DNA of 64,000 bases from Pseudomonas sp. FP453 (lineage in GTDB: Bacteria; Pseudomonadota; Gammaproteobacteria; Pseudomonadales; Pseudomonadaceae). The stretch is taken from positions 1,798,001-1,862,000 of the forward strand of contig NZ_CP117435.1 of assembly GCF_030687495.1 (NCBI RefSeq), read 5' to 3'. The notes beneath the pieces are model-generated. The model searched no databases. It was not told the DNA's origin and saw only the letters and a list, made by a program, of their open reading frames with translations. Below, one piece after another: positions 1 through 8,786 of this stretch; the stretch's first letter is position 1, and each line of letters opens with the position of its first letter. Both the position numbers and the translations under genes were made by a program.

Positions 1-91
1 TGTGATCCCACAGAGCGCTGCGCCGAAGGCTGTCGAGGCTGCCAAGCCTGCGGCTGAGCCGAGCAAGCCGGCGTCTGACCTGGCGTTGTAA
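1..91 (+). CDS. C-terminal end of an unidentified protein (partial)
   Basis: An open frame runs in from the left edge (codons start at base 2) and stops with TAA at 89-91. The 29 visible residues are rich in Ala, Pro and Lys and end in SDLAL. Such a low-complexity tail does not identify the protein. A strong terminator follows at once, which supports this being the true end of a transcribed gene. Confidence 0.5.
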   Translation, partial: VIPQSAAPKAVEAAKPAAEPSKPASDLAL

Positions 92-129
92 GAAACAGCT
101 GTGGTCCTAGGGTCACGCTGAGACAAAAG

Positions 130-168
130 AAGCCCGCTGGACCGGTGACGGTCAGCGGGCTTTTTTGT
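130..168 (+). terminator. Rho-independent terminator
   Basis: AGCCCGCTG-ACC pairs with GGT-CAGCGGGCT across a short loop and is followed by a run of six T. It lies about 40 bases after the stop of the partial gene at the left edge. Confidence 0.85.
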
Positions 169-333
169 GCCTGTGCATTACGTGGGGGCGAGAGTCTTGG
201 CGGCGGCGATGGGTTCAGCAACCCGACAGACACCACCTGTTAAAAAGAACCCAGGCCAAGCAGGAGCGCGGTTGCAACAAGGGGGGATTTTTTACCGGTG
301 TAGGCTTGGGGCGATAACGCCCGAGGGGTTTGT

Positions 334-663
334 ATGTTGCTACGTTATGCAGCATTGGCGGCAGTGGTGGTGGCCGCGTCGGGATGCGTACAGGAGCGTG
401 TCGTGCATGAGCGCAGGCCGGTGCAGCGAGAGTATGTCGAAGTCATCGCGCCACAGCCGCCGCCGGTGCAAGTGGTCGAAGTCGAACCCGTGCCACGTTA
501 CGGCTATGTGTGGTCACGCGGTTACTGGCGCTGGGAGAGCGGGCGCTATGTGGCAGTACACGGTCACTGGGAACCGGTGCGCGAAGGTTACCGCTATGTA
601 CATCCGCACTGGGTGCAACGCAATGACGGTTATCACTGGCAGGGGGGTGGCTGGGTTCGTTGA
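334..663 (+). CDS. YXWGXW-type small lipoprotein
   Basis: 109 residues. The N-terminus is a lipoprotein signal peptide: MLLRYAALAAVVVAASGC, with the lipobox cysteine at residue 18. After a Pro/Val/Glu-rich spacer (about 30-52) comes a region of repeated aromatic-Gly-His-Trp motifs (YGYVWSRGYWRW, HGHWEPV, HPHWVQ) as in the YXWGXW/BcpO family of envelope lipoproteins. The cell role of that family is not well defined. It is a single gene on the plus strand, with no neighbour suggesting a pathway. The start follows a purine-rich GAGGGG about 7 bases upstream. Confidence 0.75.
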   Translation: MLLRYAALAAVVVAASGCVQERVVHERRPVQREYVEVIAPQPPPVQVVEVEPVPRYGYVWSRGYWRWESGRYVAVHGHWEPVREGYRYVHPHWVQRNDGYHWQGGGWVR

Positions 664-674
664 GCCCCGCACGG

Positions 675-1070
675 CTAGGTCAGCCGTTTCATGCCCGCTG
701 CCTTCGCGGCATTGAGATCGAAGGTGGCGGTGTACTCGCATCCTGCTGCATGGGCGCAGCGTTCAATCAGGCAGTCGGCGAAGTCGGCCTTGCTTGCGGT
801 AAACCGTCGGAGTGCCTGCCAGAGGGTTTCGGCATGCTCGATAGTCAGCTCGCGGGTGCGCAGTAACGTCTCCAGAACCACCACCACGTCACTCTTGGCT
901 GATTGGTAGCAGCTCTGTAACACCCATACCAGTTCCACCACCGAGACCAGGCTGACAAACCCCGGCGACAGCGTGGTGAGCGATTCAATCAGATCTGAAG
1001 CCTTGGCCGATTGGACGGGATCATCCTGGGTGACATAGCGCACCAGCACATTGGTATCCAGGCCGATCAT
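675..1070 (-). CDS. PIN-domain toxin, VapC-like ribonuclease
   Basis: 131 residues with the PIN-domain acidic set: D5 in MIGLDTNVLVRY, a Glu in VSVVELVWVL, an Asp in KADFADCLIE and a final Asp in TATFDLNAAK. Known PIN toxins cut RNA (often initiator tRNA or rRNA) and are held inactive by the partner antitoxin. The start codon overlaps the stop of the upstream AbrB-type gene (ATGA), so the two are translationally coupled. The length is normal for the family. The RNA target cannot be read from sequence. Confidence 0.85.
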   Translation of the reverse strand: MIGLDTNVLVRYVTQDDPVQSAKASDLIESLTTLSPGFVSLVSVVELVWVLQSCYQSAKSDVVVVLETLLRTRELTIEHAETLWQALRRFTASKADFADCLIERCAHAAGCEYTATFDLNAAKAAGMKRLT

Positions 1071-1309
1071 CCGGCCTTTGCTCCCTGTGCGGCGATAGCG
1101 CGATTCATGTCTTCAACGGACACGGCCTTGGCGGGTTTCTGGATCAGGCCCTTCAGGTCATGCACGGTTTTGCTAGCGGCAATGATCGAAAACCTGCCGT
1201 CTTCCATTTCGACAAACTCAACGCGATCGCCTGTCTCAAGGCCCAGGGCGGTCCTTACCTGGACAGGAATGGTGATTTGCCCTTTCGAGGTCAGTGTGGC
1301 GGTCGCCAT
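1067..1309 (-). CDS. AbrB/MazE-type antitoxin
   Basis: 80 residues. The N-terminal half is a SpoVT/AbrB DNA-binding fold (TLTSKGQITIPVQVRTALGL, then a GDRVEF turn); the C-terminal half is the probable toxin-binding tail. I chose the ATG at 1309 because GGAG lies about 8 bases upstream and the AbrB domain begins right after it; longer in-frame starts would read through the operator palindrome at 1331-1354. It is the first gene of a two-gene operon with the PIN toxin and probably represses its own promoter. Confidence 0.85.
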   Translation of the reverse strand: MATATLTSKGQITIPVQVRTALGLETGDRVEFVEMEDGRFSIIAASKTVHDLKGLIQKPAKAVSVEDMNRAIAAQGAKAG

Positions 1310-1330
1310 ATTGAAAATCTCCACGGTGAT

Positions 1331-1354
1331 ATTCCTTACCTTAGGGTAAGGAAT
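1331..1354. promoter_or_regulatory. Palindromic operator upstream of the toxin-antitoxin pair
   Basis: ATTCCTTACC-N4-GGTAAGGAAT is a perfect inverted repeat with 10-base arms. It ends 22 bases before the antitoxin start codon. AbrB/MazE-type antitoxins commonly bind palindromes in their own promoter, so this is the probable autoregulatory site. Binding is inferred. Confidence 0.65.
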
Positions 1355-1496
1355 AATGGAGGACAAGATCCGTTGGTCCATAGGTTGTGCCTTCTGCTGT
1401 GAGTGAATCGGACTCACTAAACCCTAGCCCGATTCACAGCATCAGCACGCCCTGGAACACGCCCAAAGCGCTACAACGTATGACCAACTGCTGGCG

Positions 1497-2870
1497 TTAT
1501 TGCACCACGCGATAGCACGGCACATAAGCCGCGCCACCTGGCAACTTCATGCGGTGCTGGGCGACAAATGCCTGCAGCAACTCATCCAGCGGTTTCATGA
1601 TGGCCGGATCGCCGTGGATCTCGTACGGGCCATGTTCTTCGATCAGGCGGATGCCCTTGTCCTTGACGTTGCCCGCCACGATCCCCGAGAACGCGCGGCG
1701 CAGGTTGGCCGCCAGTTCGTGTGGCGGTAGCGCATGGCTCAGTTGCAGGCTGGCCATGTTGGCGTGGGTCGGGTCGAACGGGCGCTGGAAACCTTCGTCG
1801 ATCTTCAGCAGCCAGTTGAAGTGAAACGCATCGTTGCGCTCGCGGCGGAACTGCTTCACGCCCTTGAGCCCGGCCGTCATCTGGCGGGCCACTTCGGCCG
1901 GGTCGTCGATGATGATCTGGTAGTGCGCCTGTGCCGCTTCGCCGAGGGTGGCCCCGACAAACGCGTGCAGTTGTTGCAGGTATGGCGCGGCGTGTTTCGG
2001 CCCGGTGAGAATGACCGGGAACGGCAGGTCGCGGTTGTCCGGGTGCATCAGGATGCCCAGCAAGTACAGGAACTCCTCGGCCGTGCCGGCGCCGCCCGGG
2101 AAGATGATGATGCCGTGGCCCACGCGCACGAACGCTTCCAGGCGTTTTTCGATATCCGGCAGGATCACCAGCTCGTTGACGATCGGGTTGGGCGCTTCGG
2201 CGGCGATGATGCCCGGTTCGGTCAGGCCCAGGTAGCGCCCACCGGTAATGCGTTGCTTGGCATGGGAAATGGTCGCGCCTTTCATCGGACCTTTCATCAC
2301 GCCGGGCCCGCAGCCGGTGCACACGTCCAGGCTGCGCAGGCCCAGTTCATGGCCGACTTTCTTGGTGTATTTGTATTCTTCGGTATTGATCGAGTGGCCG
2401 CCCCAGCACACCACGATTTTCGGTTCGACACCGGCCCGCAGCGTACGGGCGTTGCGCAGCAGGTGGAACACATAGTCGGTGATGCCCTGGGAGTTGCTCA
2501 GGTCGATGCGCTGGCTGTCCAGCTCGTTCTCGGTGTAGACGATGTCGCGCAGGGCGCTGAACAACATCTCACGGGTACTGGCGATCATTTCGCCATCAAC
2601 GAAGGCATCGGCCGGCGCGTTCAGCAGTTCCAGGCGCACACCGCGATCCTGCTGGTGGATGCGCACTTCAAAATCCTTGTAGGCGTCGAGGATGGTCTTG
2701 GCGTTGTCGATATGCGCGCCGGTGTTGAGGATTGCCAGGGCGCACTGGCGGAACAGGGTGTAGGTGCTGCCGGTGCCGGCTTCGCTCAGTTGCTGCACTT
2801 CACGTTGGGACAGGGTTTCGAGGCTGCCCTTGGGGCTGACGGAGGCATTGATGACTTGACGTTGGGGCAT
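1497..2870 (-). CDS. ppnN: Nucleotide 5'-monophosphate nucleosidase PpnN
   Basis: 457 residues from the ATG at 2870, which has AAGGA 7 bases upstream and gives the MPQRQVINASVSPKGSLETL N-terminus of the PpnN/YgdH family. The central part is a LOG-type (lysine-decarboxylase-like) Rossmann domain with CWGGHSI, the CTGCGPGVMKGPMKGA loop and the PGGAGTAEEFLYLLGI motif that binds phosphoribosyl. In E. coli this enzyme splits purine and pyrimidine monophosphates into base and ribose 5-phosphate and is stimulated by (p)ppGpp. The family's N- and C-terminal domains are both present. It is a stand-alone gene. Confidence 0.93.
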   Translation of the reverse strand: MPQRQVINASVSPKGSLETLSQREVQQLSEAGTGSTYTLFRQCALAILNTGAHIDNAKTILDAYKDFEVRIHQQDRGVRLELLNAPADAFVDGEMIASTREMLFSALRDIVYTENELDSQRIDLSNSQGITDYVFHLLRNARTLRAGVEPKIVVCWGGHSINTEEYKYTKKVGHELGLRSLDVCTGCGPGVMKGPMKGATISHAKQRITGGRYLGLTEPGIIAAEAPNPIVNELVILPDIEKRLEAFVRVGHGIIIFPGGAGTAEEFLYLLGILMHPDNRDLPFPVILTGPKHAAPYLQQLHAFVGATLGEAAQAHYQIIIDDPAEVARQMTAGLKGVKQFRRERNDAFHFNWLLKIDEGFQRPFDPTHANMASLQLSHALPPHELAANLRRAFSGIVAGNVKDKGIRLIEEHGPYEIHGDPAIMKPLDELLQAFVAQHRMKLPGGAAYVPCYRVVQ

Positions 2871-3020
2871 TCTGATTCCTTGAAAGCGCAGCCACCGCGC
2901 CCGTAACGGGCCGCGATGGCTGGAGAATGTTGGGCGCCGAACTCGGTCGCACGAGACCATTGTTTACCTCAGGCACAAGGCCGAGTGCAAACACCGTCGC
3001 GCACCATCATGCCGCAGAAC

Positions 3021-3845
3021 TTACTGAATCAGCTTCCAGTTTTTGTAGAAAACCCGACGCAGGGTAAAGACCATTGCGGCAAACCCCGCGATCACGGCAT
3101 TGAGCACCCGCGGCAGCGGGGTCGGCCGCACGATATCGATAAACAGGCAGTAACGCTTTGCATCGTTCTTGTTGAAGGAGGCGTGCATCAGCGTGTCATC
3201 GAAGATAAACAACGGGTCGTCGTGCCAGTAATGTTTGTGCTGGCCGACCTGGATGTACACGCCGTCATGATGGGGCGCGGGTGCCATGTTGTAGAGCACC
3301 CGGAACATCATGCGCAGGGGGCCGAAGTGAAAAGAGGTCGAACGGTTCTCGTTGAACACCGACACACCGATGGTCTTCACGAACGGCAGTTTCTCGCGCA
3401 GTTTCGGGATGTCCAGGGTGGTTTCGATCGGCCGCCCGTACCACTGGAAAAACAACATGCCGCGCTTCTTCTCGGCCATGCGTTCGTCCAGGTAGCCGAT
3501 GATTTCATCCTTGTGGCCCATGGCTTCGTTGAGCACCAGTTGCAGGTCTTCACGCCAGGCCGGCGGCAGGTCGTTCATCGTATAGACGTGGCGGTTACGT
3601 GAACTCAACAGGTCGAACAAGGTGTTGAACGGCGCCAGCAACCAGGTATTGCGGCCGCTGCCGATAAAGTATTTTTTGAGGGTGGGCGCGTCATACAGGC
3701 CGTTGCGCAGGAAGTCATAGATACCGCACACCAGTACCAGGCCGAGGAACACCACGGTGGTCAGGGGAAACAGGCCGATAATCAGGAGCACGCCAAGTAT
3801 CCAGGCGATGGACACCGCTTTTTTGCGTAGGGCAGACTTGTTCAT
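3021..3845 (-). CDS. lpxO: LpxO-like lipid A hydroxylase (Asp/Asn beta-hydroxylase family)
   Basis: 274 residues from ATG 3845 (GGAG about 9 bases upstream); a longer in-frame start exists at 3917 but adds no conserved sequence. Two N-terminal membrane segments (about residues 8-45) anchor the protein. The rest is an aspartyl/asparaginyl beta-hydroxylase fold with the non-haem iron histidines in STSFHFGPLRM and DTLMHASFNKND. LpxO enzymes 2-hydroxylate the secondary lauroyl chains of lipid A at the inner membrane using oxygen and 2-oxoglutarate. The substrate is inferred from family. It is divergent from fabV. Confidence 0.8.
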   Translation of the reverse strand: MNKSALRKKAVSIAWILGVLLIIGLFPLTTVVFLGLVLVCGIYDFLRNGLYDAPTLKKYFIGSGRNTWLLAPFNTLFDLLSSRNRHVYTMNDLPPAWREDLQLVLNEAMGHKDEIIGYLDERMAEKKRGMLFFQWYGRPIETTLDIPKLREKLPFVKTIGVSVFNENRSTSFHFGPLRMMFRVLYNMAPAPHHDGVYIQVGQHKHYWHDDPLFIFDDTLMHASFNKNDAKRYCLFIDIVRPTPLPRVLNAVIAGFAAMVFTLRRVFYKNWKLIQ

Positions 3846-4152
3846 GAAACTCAGCTCCGGCTGGACGCCAATCGACAGGTCCGGATCCGTGGCCGCGAGT
3901 GGTGGGTTATGAAACATAATGAAACAACTGCGTCATGATAAGGCGTCCAGCGCCGGACAGGCGTTACAAATATTGCGAAATTGTGAACGCTTTACACAGT
4001 TTTTAACGGCATACGCGTTTACCGATTGGATTTTGTAAACAGAAGATTTGCGACTATCGTGACGCTTCGGTTTTTCGGGCGTCATAGACCGGTACGATTG
4101 AAGTTGAATGGCCACCACTGGCCATCGACCCCTTGGAAGAGGCAGAAATTTT
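3846..4152. other. Divergent intergenic region lpxO/fabV
   Basis: 307 bases that must hold both outward promoters. It is AT-richer than its flanks. A weak sigma70-like pair facing fabV can be read as TTGTGA (3981-3986) and TAACGG (4004-4009) with a 17-base gap. I see no gene, hairpin or repeat in it. Confidence 0.4.
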
Positions 4153-5346
4153 ATGATCATCAAACCGCGGGTTCGTGGCTTTATCTGTGTGACCGCTCAC
4201 CCTGTTGGCTGTGAAGCGAACGTCAAGCAACAGATCGACTACGTGACCCAACACGGCGTCATCGAAGGCGGCGCCAAGAAGGTGCTGGTCCTCGGCGCTT
4301 CCACCGGCTACGGCCTGGCCGCGCGCATCAGTGCTGCGTTTGGCTGCGGTGCCGACACCCTGGGCGTGTTTTTTGAGAAGCCAAGTGAAGACGGCAAGCT
4401 CGGTTCGGCCGGCTGGTACAACAGCGCTGCATTCGAGAAGTTCGCTGTCGAGAAAGGCCTGTACGCCAAGAGCATCAACGGCGACGCGTTCTCCGACGAG
4501 ATCAAGCGCCTGACCATCGAAACCATCAAGAAAGACCTGGGCAAGATCGACCTGGTGGTCTACAGCCTGGCTGCGCCACGCCGTACCGACCCGCAAGGCG
4601 TGGTGCACACCTCCACCCTCAAGCCGATCGGCAAGCCTGTGACCCTGCGCGGTATCAACACCGACAAAGGCGTCGTGGTCGACACCACCCTTGAGCCTGC
4701 AACCCAGGAAGAAATCGACGGCACCGTGAAAGTCATGGGTGGCGAAGACTGGCAGCTGTGGATCGACGCCCTGCGTGACGCCGACGTCCTGGCCGAAGGC
4801 GCCAAGACCACTGCGTTCACCTACCTCGGTGAAAAGCTGACCCAGGACATCTACTGGAACGGCTCCATCGGCGAAGCCAAGAAAGACCTCGACAAAAAAG
4901 TCCTGACCCTGCGCGATAACCTCGCTGCGCTGAAGGGCGATGCCCGTGTGTCGGTGCTCAAGGCCGTGGTTACCCAGGCAAGCTCGGCGATCCCGATCAT
5001 GCCGCTGTACCTGTCGCTGCTGTTCAAGGTGATGAAAGAGCAGGGCACCCACGAAGGTTGCATCGAGCAGGTCTACGGCCTGTTCAAGGACAGCCTGTAC
5101 GGCAACGAGCCGAAACTCGACGCCGACGGCCGCCTGCGTGCCGACCTGGCTGAGTTGGAGCCTAAAGTCCAGGACGCCGTGGCTGCGCTGTGGAACCAGG
5201 TGACTGACGAAAACGTCAACGAGATCAGCGATTTTGCCGGCTACAAGGCGGAGTTCCTGCGCTTGTTCGGCTTTGAAATCGACGGTGTTGACTACGACGC
5301 CGACGTGAACCCGGACGTGAAGATCCAGGGCCTGATCACCGCTTAA
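4153..5346 (+). CDS. fabV: Trans-2-enoyl-ACP/CoA reductase FabV
   Basis: 397 residues from ATG 4153, the usual FabV N-terminus [28 protein letters not shown] precedes it. The NAD(H)-binding loop is [17 protein letters not shown]. The Tyr-X8-Lys catalytic signature of FabV is visible as Y234-WNGSIGEA-K243. The enzyme reduces the 2-enoyl intermediate in the last step of each fatty acid elongation cycle. In Pseudomonas, FabV is the enoyl reductase that is insensitive to triclosan. Length and motifs fit the family; nothing is missing. Confidence 0.96.
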   Translation: MIIKPRVRGFICVTAHPVGCEANVKQQIDYVTQHGVIEGGAKKVLVLGASTGYGLAARISAAFGCGADTLGVFFEKPSEDGKLGSAGWYNSAAFEKFAVEKGLYAKSINGDAFSDEIKRLTIETIKKDLGKIDLVVYSLAAPRRTDPQGVVHTSTLKPIGKPVTLRGINTDKGVVVDTTLEPATQEEIDGTVKVMGGEDWQLWIDALRDADVLAEGAKTTAFTYLGEKLTQDIYWNGSIGEAKKDLDKKVLTLRDNLAALKGDARVSVLKAVVTQASSAIPIMPLYLSLLFKVMKEQGTHEGCIEQVYGLFKDSLYGNEPKLDADGRLRADLAELEPKVQDAVAALWNQVTDENVNEISDFAGYKAEFLRLFGFEIDGVDYDADVNPDVKIQGLITA

Positions 5347-5362
5347 ACCCGGTTCAGTAAAA

Positions 5363-5457
5363 AATGTGGGAGCGGGCTTGCCCGCGAAGACGGAGTGTCA
5401 GACGCTGAATAGGGCGACTGATGCACCGCTTTCGCGGGCAAGCCCGCTCCCACATTT
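5363..5457. repeat. REPIN (inverted REP pair)
   Basis: TGTGGGAGCGGGCTTGCCCG at the left is matched by its reverse complement at the right, about 50 bases apart, forming a long cruciform or hairpin. It lies between the convergent fabV and LysR genes. Confidence 0.9.
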
Positions 5458-5523
5458 GTTTTGTGCTGTCCCAGAACCTTCTCACGCTCTGCCGAGCGCA
5501 CCACGCATGCTTGTGGGCGGTTT

Positions 5524-6429
5524 CTAACGCGCCCATTTCTCCATGGCGAAATCGACAAACGCCCGCAGTTTTGGCAGGCGATAACGGTCTTGGCCGTACA
5601 GCAAGTGCATCGGGCGGCTGGGCAGTTGATAGGCGGTCAGCAAGGCCGTCAGCTTGCCGTCCTGCAAGTCGGGTTGCACCAGGGCATCGGGCAGCATGAC
5701 GATGCCCATGCCTTGCACCGCCGCCTGGCGCAGCGCTTGCGAGCTGTTGATGGTCAGCGAGCCGGACACCGGGATTTCCACTTCGCCTTCGGCGCCGCTC
5801 ATGCGCCAGAGCTTGTCGGCGTTGCGCCAATCGTCGGTGGACGGGTAGGCGAAGGCCAGGCAGTCGTGCTGTTGCAGGTCTTCGGGGGTTCGCGGCGTGC
5901 CGCGTCGCGCCAGGTAGCTCGGTGAGGCACACAGGGTGATGGTGTAATCCTGCATCGGCCGGGCGATCAGGCTGGAGGGTTCCAGGTCGCCCAGGCGGAT
6001 GGCGACGTCGAAGCCGCTGTCGACCATGTCCATGCGCTGGTTGCTGAGCACCACGTAGAGCTTGATCAGCGGGTGGCGCTGGGAGAACTCGCTCAAGGCC
6101 GGGGCCAGGCGCTCGGTGCCAAAGGCCGGTGGCGCGGTGATGCGCAGGGTGCCTTTGGGCACCTCGCTGTGGGCCTGCTCTGCCAGTTGCTCGGAGTCGG
6201 CCACCAGCCCCAGCACTTCCAGGCAGCGCTGGTAATACTGCCCGCCGAATTCCGTGAGGCTTTGTTTGCGCGTGGTGCGCTTGAGCAGGCTGACCCCCAG
6301 GCGCTGTTCGAGAGCGCGCAGGTGATTGCCGACCATGGTGGTCGACATCCCGCAGGCCTGGGCGGCCGCCGTCATGCTGCCGGTTTCCACGACTTTTACG
6401 TACACCGACATCGCCTGGAACAAATCCAT
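5524..6429 (-). CDS. LysR-family transcriptional regulator
   Basis: 301 residues. A winged helix-turn-helix fills residues 1-60 ([20 protein letters not shown], then [10 protein letters not shown]) and the LysR effector domain fills 85-300. ATG 6429 ([10 protein letters not shown]) has AGGA 7 bases upstream and is preferred to the ATG at 6453. It is divergent from the aminotransferase at 6532 and about 100 bases away, so that gene is its likely target. The effector is unknown. It belongs to the subclass with a short N-terminus and MDLFQAM start, often regulators of oxidoreductases or efflux genes. Confidence 0.88.
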   Translation of the reverse strand: MDLFQAMSVYVKVVETGSMTAAAQACGMSTTMVGNHLRALEQRLGVSLLKRTTRKQSLTEFGGQYYQRCLEVLGLVADSEQLAEQAHSEVPKGTLRITAPPAFGTERLAPALSEFSQRHPLIKLYVVLSNQRMDMVDSGFDVAIRLGDLEPSSLIARPMQDYTITLCASPSYLARRGTPRTPEDLQQHDCLAFAYPSTDDWRNADKLWRMSGAEGEVEIPVSGSLTINSSQALRQAAVQGMGIVMLPDALVQPDLQDGKLTALLTAYQLPSRPMHLLYGQDRYRLPKLRAFVDFAMEKWAR

Positions 6430-6531
6430 TATCAAGTCCTGATTCAAAGTCATTGCACGAAAGCGCAGTTTATCCAGCTCAGGTGGCTAACGATACTGCA
6501 GGCATCACAACGATGCACTGGAGCTGCAACC

Positions 6532-7701
6532 ATGACCGCCACCTGCCTGATGACCACTTATCAACCCTTGGCCCTGAGTTTTACCCGTGGCCTGGGCACG
6601 CGCCTGTGGGACCAGCAAGGCCGCGAATACCTGGACGCGGTGGCAGGTGTGGCGGTGACCAATGTGGGGCATTCCCATCCAAAACTGGTGAGTGCCATCC
6701 GTGAGCAGGCGGGATTGCTGCTGCACACCTCCAACCTCTACAGCATCGACTGGCAACAACGCCTGGCCCAGCGTCTGGCGCGGCTGTCCGGCCTCGACCG
6801 CGCGTTCTTCAACAACTCCGGCGCCGAGGCCAACGAGACGGCGCTCAAACTGGCGCGCTTGCATGGCTGGAAAAAGGGCATCGAAGAGCCGTTGGTGGTG
6901 GTGATGGAAAACGCCTTCCACGGTCGCACCCTGGGCACCATGGCGGCCAGCGACGGGCCATCGGTGCGCCTTGGGTTCCAGCGCTTGCCGGGGGATTTTA
7001 TCAAGGTGGGCTTTGGTGATATCGCCGCGATTGAGACGATCACGAAGGCTTACGGTGCGCGTATAGCCGCCGTCCTGCTGGAGCCCATCCAGGGCGAAAG
7101 TGGCGTGCTGCCCGCGCCGCCCGGCTATCTGCAAGCCCTGCGTGATCACTGTACGCGCCACGGCTGGCTGCTGATGCTCGACGAAATCCAGACCGGCATT
7201 GGCCGCACCGGCACCTGGTTTGCGTTCCAGCACGAAGGCATCCTCCCGGACGTGATGACCCTGGCCAAAGGCCTTGGCAACGGCGTGCCGATCGGTGCCT
7301 GCCTGGCGCGGTCGGCGGTGGCGCAGCTGTTCACCCCAGGCAGTCACGGCAGCACCTTTGGCGGCAACCCGCTGGCCTGCCGCGTAGGCTGCACCGTGCT
7401 GGACATCATTGAAGAGCAAGGTTTGCTGCAGAACGCCGCGCAACAGGGCGAGCACCTGCTGGCCCGGCTGCGGGTGGAGTTGAGTGAACATCCGCAGGTG
7501 CTGGCCATTCGCGGTCAGGGCTTGATGATCGGCATCGAGCTGGCCAGCCCTTATCGTGACCTGGCCCAGCGTGCGGCGCAGGAGCACGGACTTTTGATCA
7601 ACGTGACGCGGGGCAAGATCATTCGCCTGCTGCCGCCGCTGACCCTGGAGGCCAAAGAGGTGGAGATGATCGTGCGGGCCATCACCCGCCTGCTGGACTA
7701 G
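6532..7701 (+). CDS. Class III aminotransferase, acetylornithine-aminotransferase family
   Basis: 389 residues, PLP fold type I. Seen: the [18 protein letters not shown] phosphate-binding loop, [12 protein letters not shown], the [12 protein letters not shown] cofactor Asp, and the Schiff-base lysine K246 in [12 protein letters not shown]. The family converts N-acetylornithine plus 2-oxoglutarate to N-acetylglutamate semialdehyde (or runs the reverse or a succinylornithine reaction). Its place beside a private LysR regulator, away from other arg genes, suggests a paralogue for catabolism of an ornithine-like amine, not the housekeeping ArgD. GAG lies 9 bases before the ATG. Confidence 0.85.
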   Translation: MTATCLMTTYQPLALSFTRGLGTRLWDQQGREYLDAVAGVAVTNVGHSHPKLVSAIREQAGLLLHTSNLYSIDWQQRLAQRLARLSGLDRAFFNNSGAEANETALKLARLHGWKKGIEEPLVVVMENAFHGRTLGTMAASDGPSVRLGFQRLPGDFIKVGFGDIAAIETITKAYGARIAAVLLEPIQGESGVLPAPPGYLQALRDHCTRHGWLLMLDEIQTGIGRTGTWFAFQHEGILPDVMTLAKGLGNGVPIGACLARSAVAQLFTPGSHGSTFGGNPLACRVGCTVLDIIEEQGLLQNAAQQGEHLLARLRVELSEHPQVLAIRGQGLMIGIELASPYRDLAQRAAQEHGLLINVTRGKIIRLLPPLTLEAKEVEMIVRAITRLLD

Positions 7702-7715
7702 CGGCAATCAACTAA

Positions 7716-7738
7716 TGTGGGAGCAGGCATTTCCACAT
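7716..7738. repeat. Collapsed REP half-element
   Basis: TGTGGGAGCAGGC followed directly by ATTTCCACA: the two ends of a REP palindrome with most of the middle missing. It lies between the convergent aminotransferase and punR. Confidence 0.5.
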
Positions 7739-7755
7739 AGGGATCTCCATATGTT

Positions 7756-8664
7756 TCAGAGGCCGTTGAGCCACTCCGAATTCATCGTCTCCTTGTCCCC
7801 CAGATAATCCAGCAACCACGCCATTGCCGGCGACACCTTGCTCTGCGCCCAGGCCACACACGATGGGCTGGCCGGAAACGGCCGGCTCAACTGCAGCGCC
7901 ACCAACTCCCCGCGTTCGATCCACGGCAGCACCTGATGCGCCGGCGCCATGCCGACGCACAGGCCGTCGCGCAGGCAATCGATGGCCGAGGCCCAATTCG
8001 GCACCACCAGCCGGCGTTGGTTATCCAGGGTCCAGGTGTCGCGCTTGGGCAGGTTGCGCGAGGTGTCGGTCATGCACAGCGAGGCGAAGGGCCGCAGTTG
8101 GTCGTCACTGAGCAGGCCTTCCACGGCCGCCAGCGGATGCCGCGCGCTGACCACGCACAGCCAGTTCAACAGGCCCATGTCGCGGAAGGTGAAGTGACTG
8201 GCCACCGGCACTGCGCTGGTGGCGCCGATCACGATGTCGGTGCGCTCGTCGGCCAGGGCATCCCACACGCCGTTGTACACCTCGTACTCCAGCAGCAATT
8301 CCACCTCGGGAAACTGCCGATAGAAATCCAGCACCAGTTGCCGACAACGCTGGGGTTTGACGATGGAGTCCACGGCCACTTTCAACTGGCCGCTCCAGCC
8401 ATTGGCCACCTGCTGGCACAGGCGCCGGGTGCCGAGCATTTTTTTCATCACGCCCCGTGTCTCGTCGACAAACAGGCGCCCGGCGGCGGTCAGCTCGACA
8501 TCGCGGTGCCGGCGCACAAACAGCGGCACCGCCAGCCACTCTTCAATCTGACGCACCGTATAGCTGATGGCTGACGGCACGCGGTTCAATTCCTGCGCTG
8601 CAGCGCTGAAGCTACCGTGGCGTGCCACCGCATCGACCACATCCAGGGAGTATTCGGACCACAT
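7756..8664 (-). CDS. punR: Purine-nucleoside-responsive LysR regulator PunR
   Basis: 302 residues. The N-terminus MWSEYSLDVVDAVARHGSFS and the following AAQELNRVPSAISYTVRQ match, from memory, the E. coli PunR (YdhB) sequence almost residue for residue, which also fixes the start at ATG 8664 (AGG 8 bases upstream). The HTH covers residues 1-60, the effector domain 90-295. In E. coli PunR activates punC in response to purine nucleosides; here punC is likewise the divergent neighbour. Regulation by the 8684-8702 inverted repeat is inferred. Confidence 0.87.
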   Translation of the reverse strand: MWSEYSLDVVDAVARHGSFSAAAQELNRVPSAISYTVRQIEEWLAVPLFVRRHRDVELTAAGRLFVDETRGVMKKMLGTRRLCQQVANGWSGQLKVAVDSIVKPQRCRQLVLDFYRQFPEVELLLEYEVYNGVWDALADERTDIVIGATSAVPVASHFTFRDMGLLNWLCVVSARHPLAAVEGLLSDDQLRPFASLCMTDTSRNLPKRDTWTLDNQRRLVVPNWASAIDCLRDGLCVGMAPAHQVLPWIERGELVALQLSRPFPASPSCVAWAQSKVSPAMAWLLDYLGDKETMNSEWLNGL

Positions 8665-8683
8665 GGCCGTTGCCTTCAAATTT

Positions 8684-8702
8684 ATTGATAAGAGTGTTCA
8701 AT
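8684..8702. promoter_or_regulatory. Candidate LysR (PunR) binding site
   Basis: ATTGA-N9-TCAAT, a perfect 5-base inverted repeat containing a T-N11-A type arrangement, in the AT-rich divergent spacer between punR and punC. It is 20 bases upstream of the punR start. Position and symmetry fit a LysR-type operator; there is no direct evidence of binding. Confidence 0.4.
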
Positions 8703-8786
8703 TATTATCGCTTCACACAGAAACTGTCAGCCTCATAATGGGCGCCAGTCAGCAAATAGTTTGATGGCAGGATCTACAAGGCTTCG

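Noticed and set aside
167..715. 182-codon plus-strand ORF over the lipoprotein gene
   Set aside because: It overlaps the lipoprotein gene in another frame, with Arg/Ser/Cys-rich sequence typical of a shadow.
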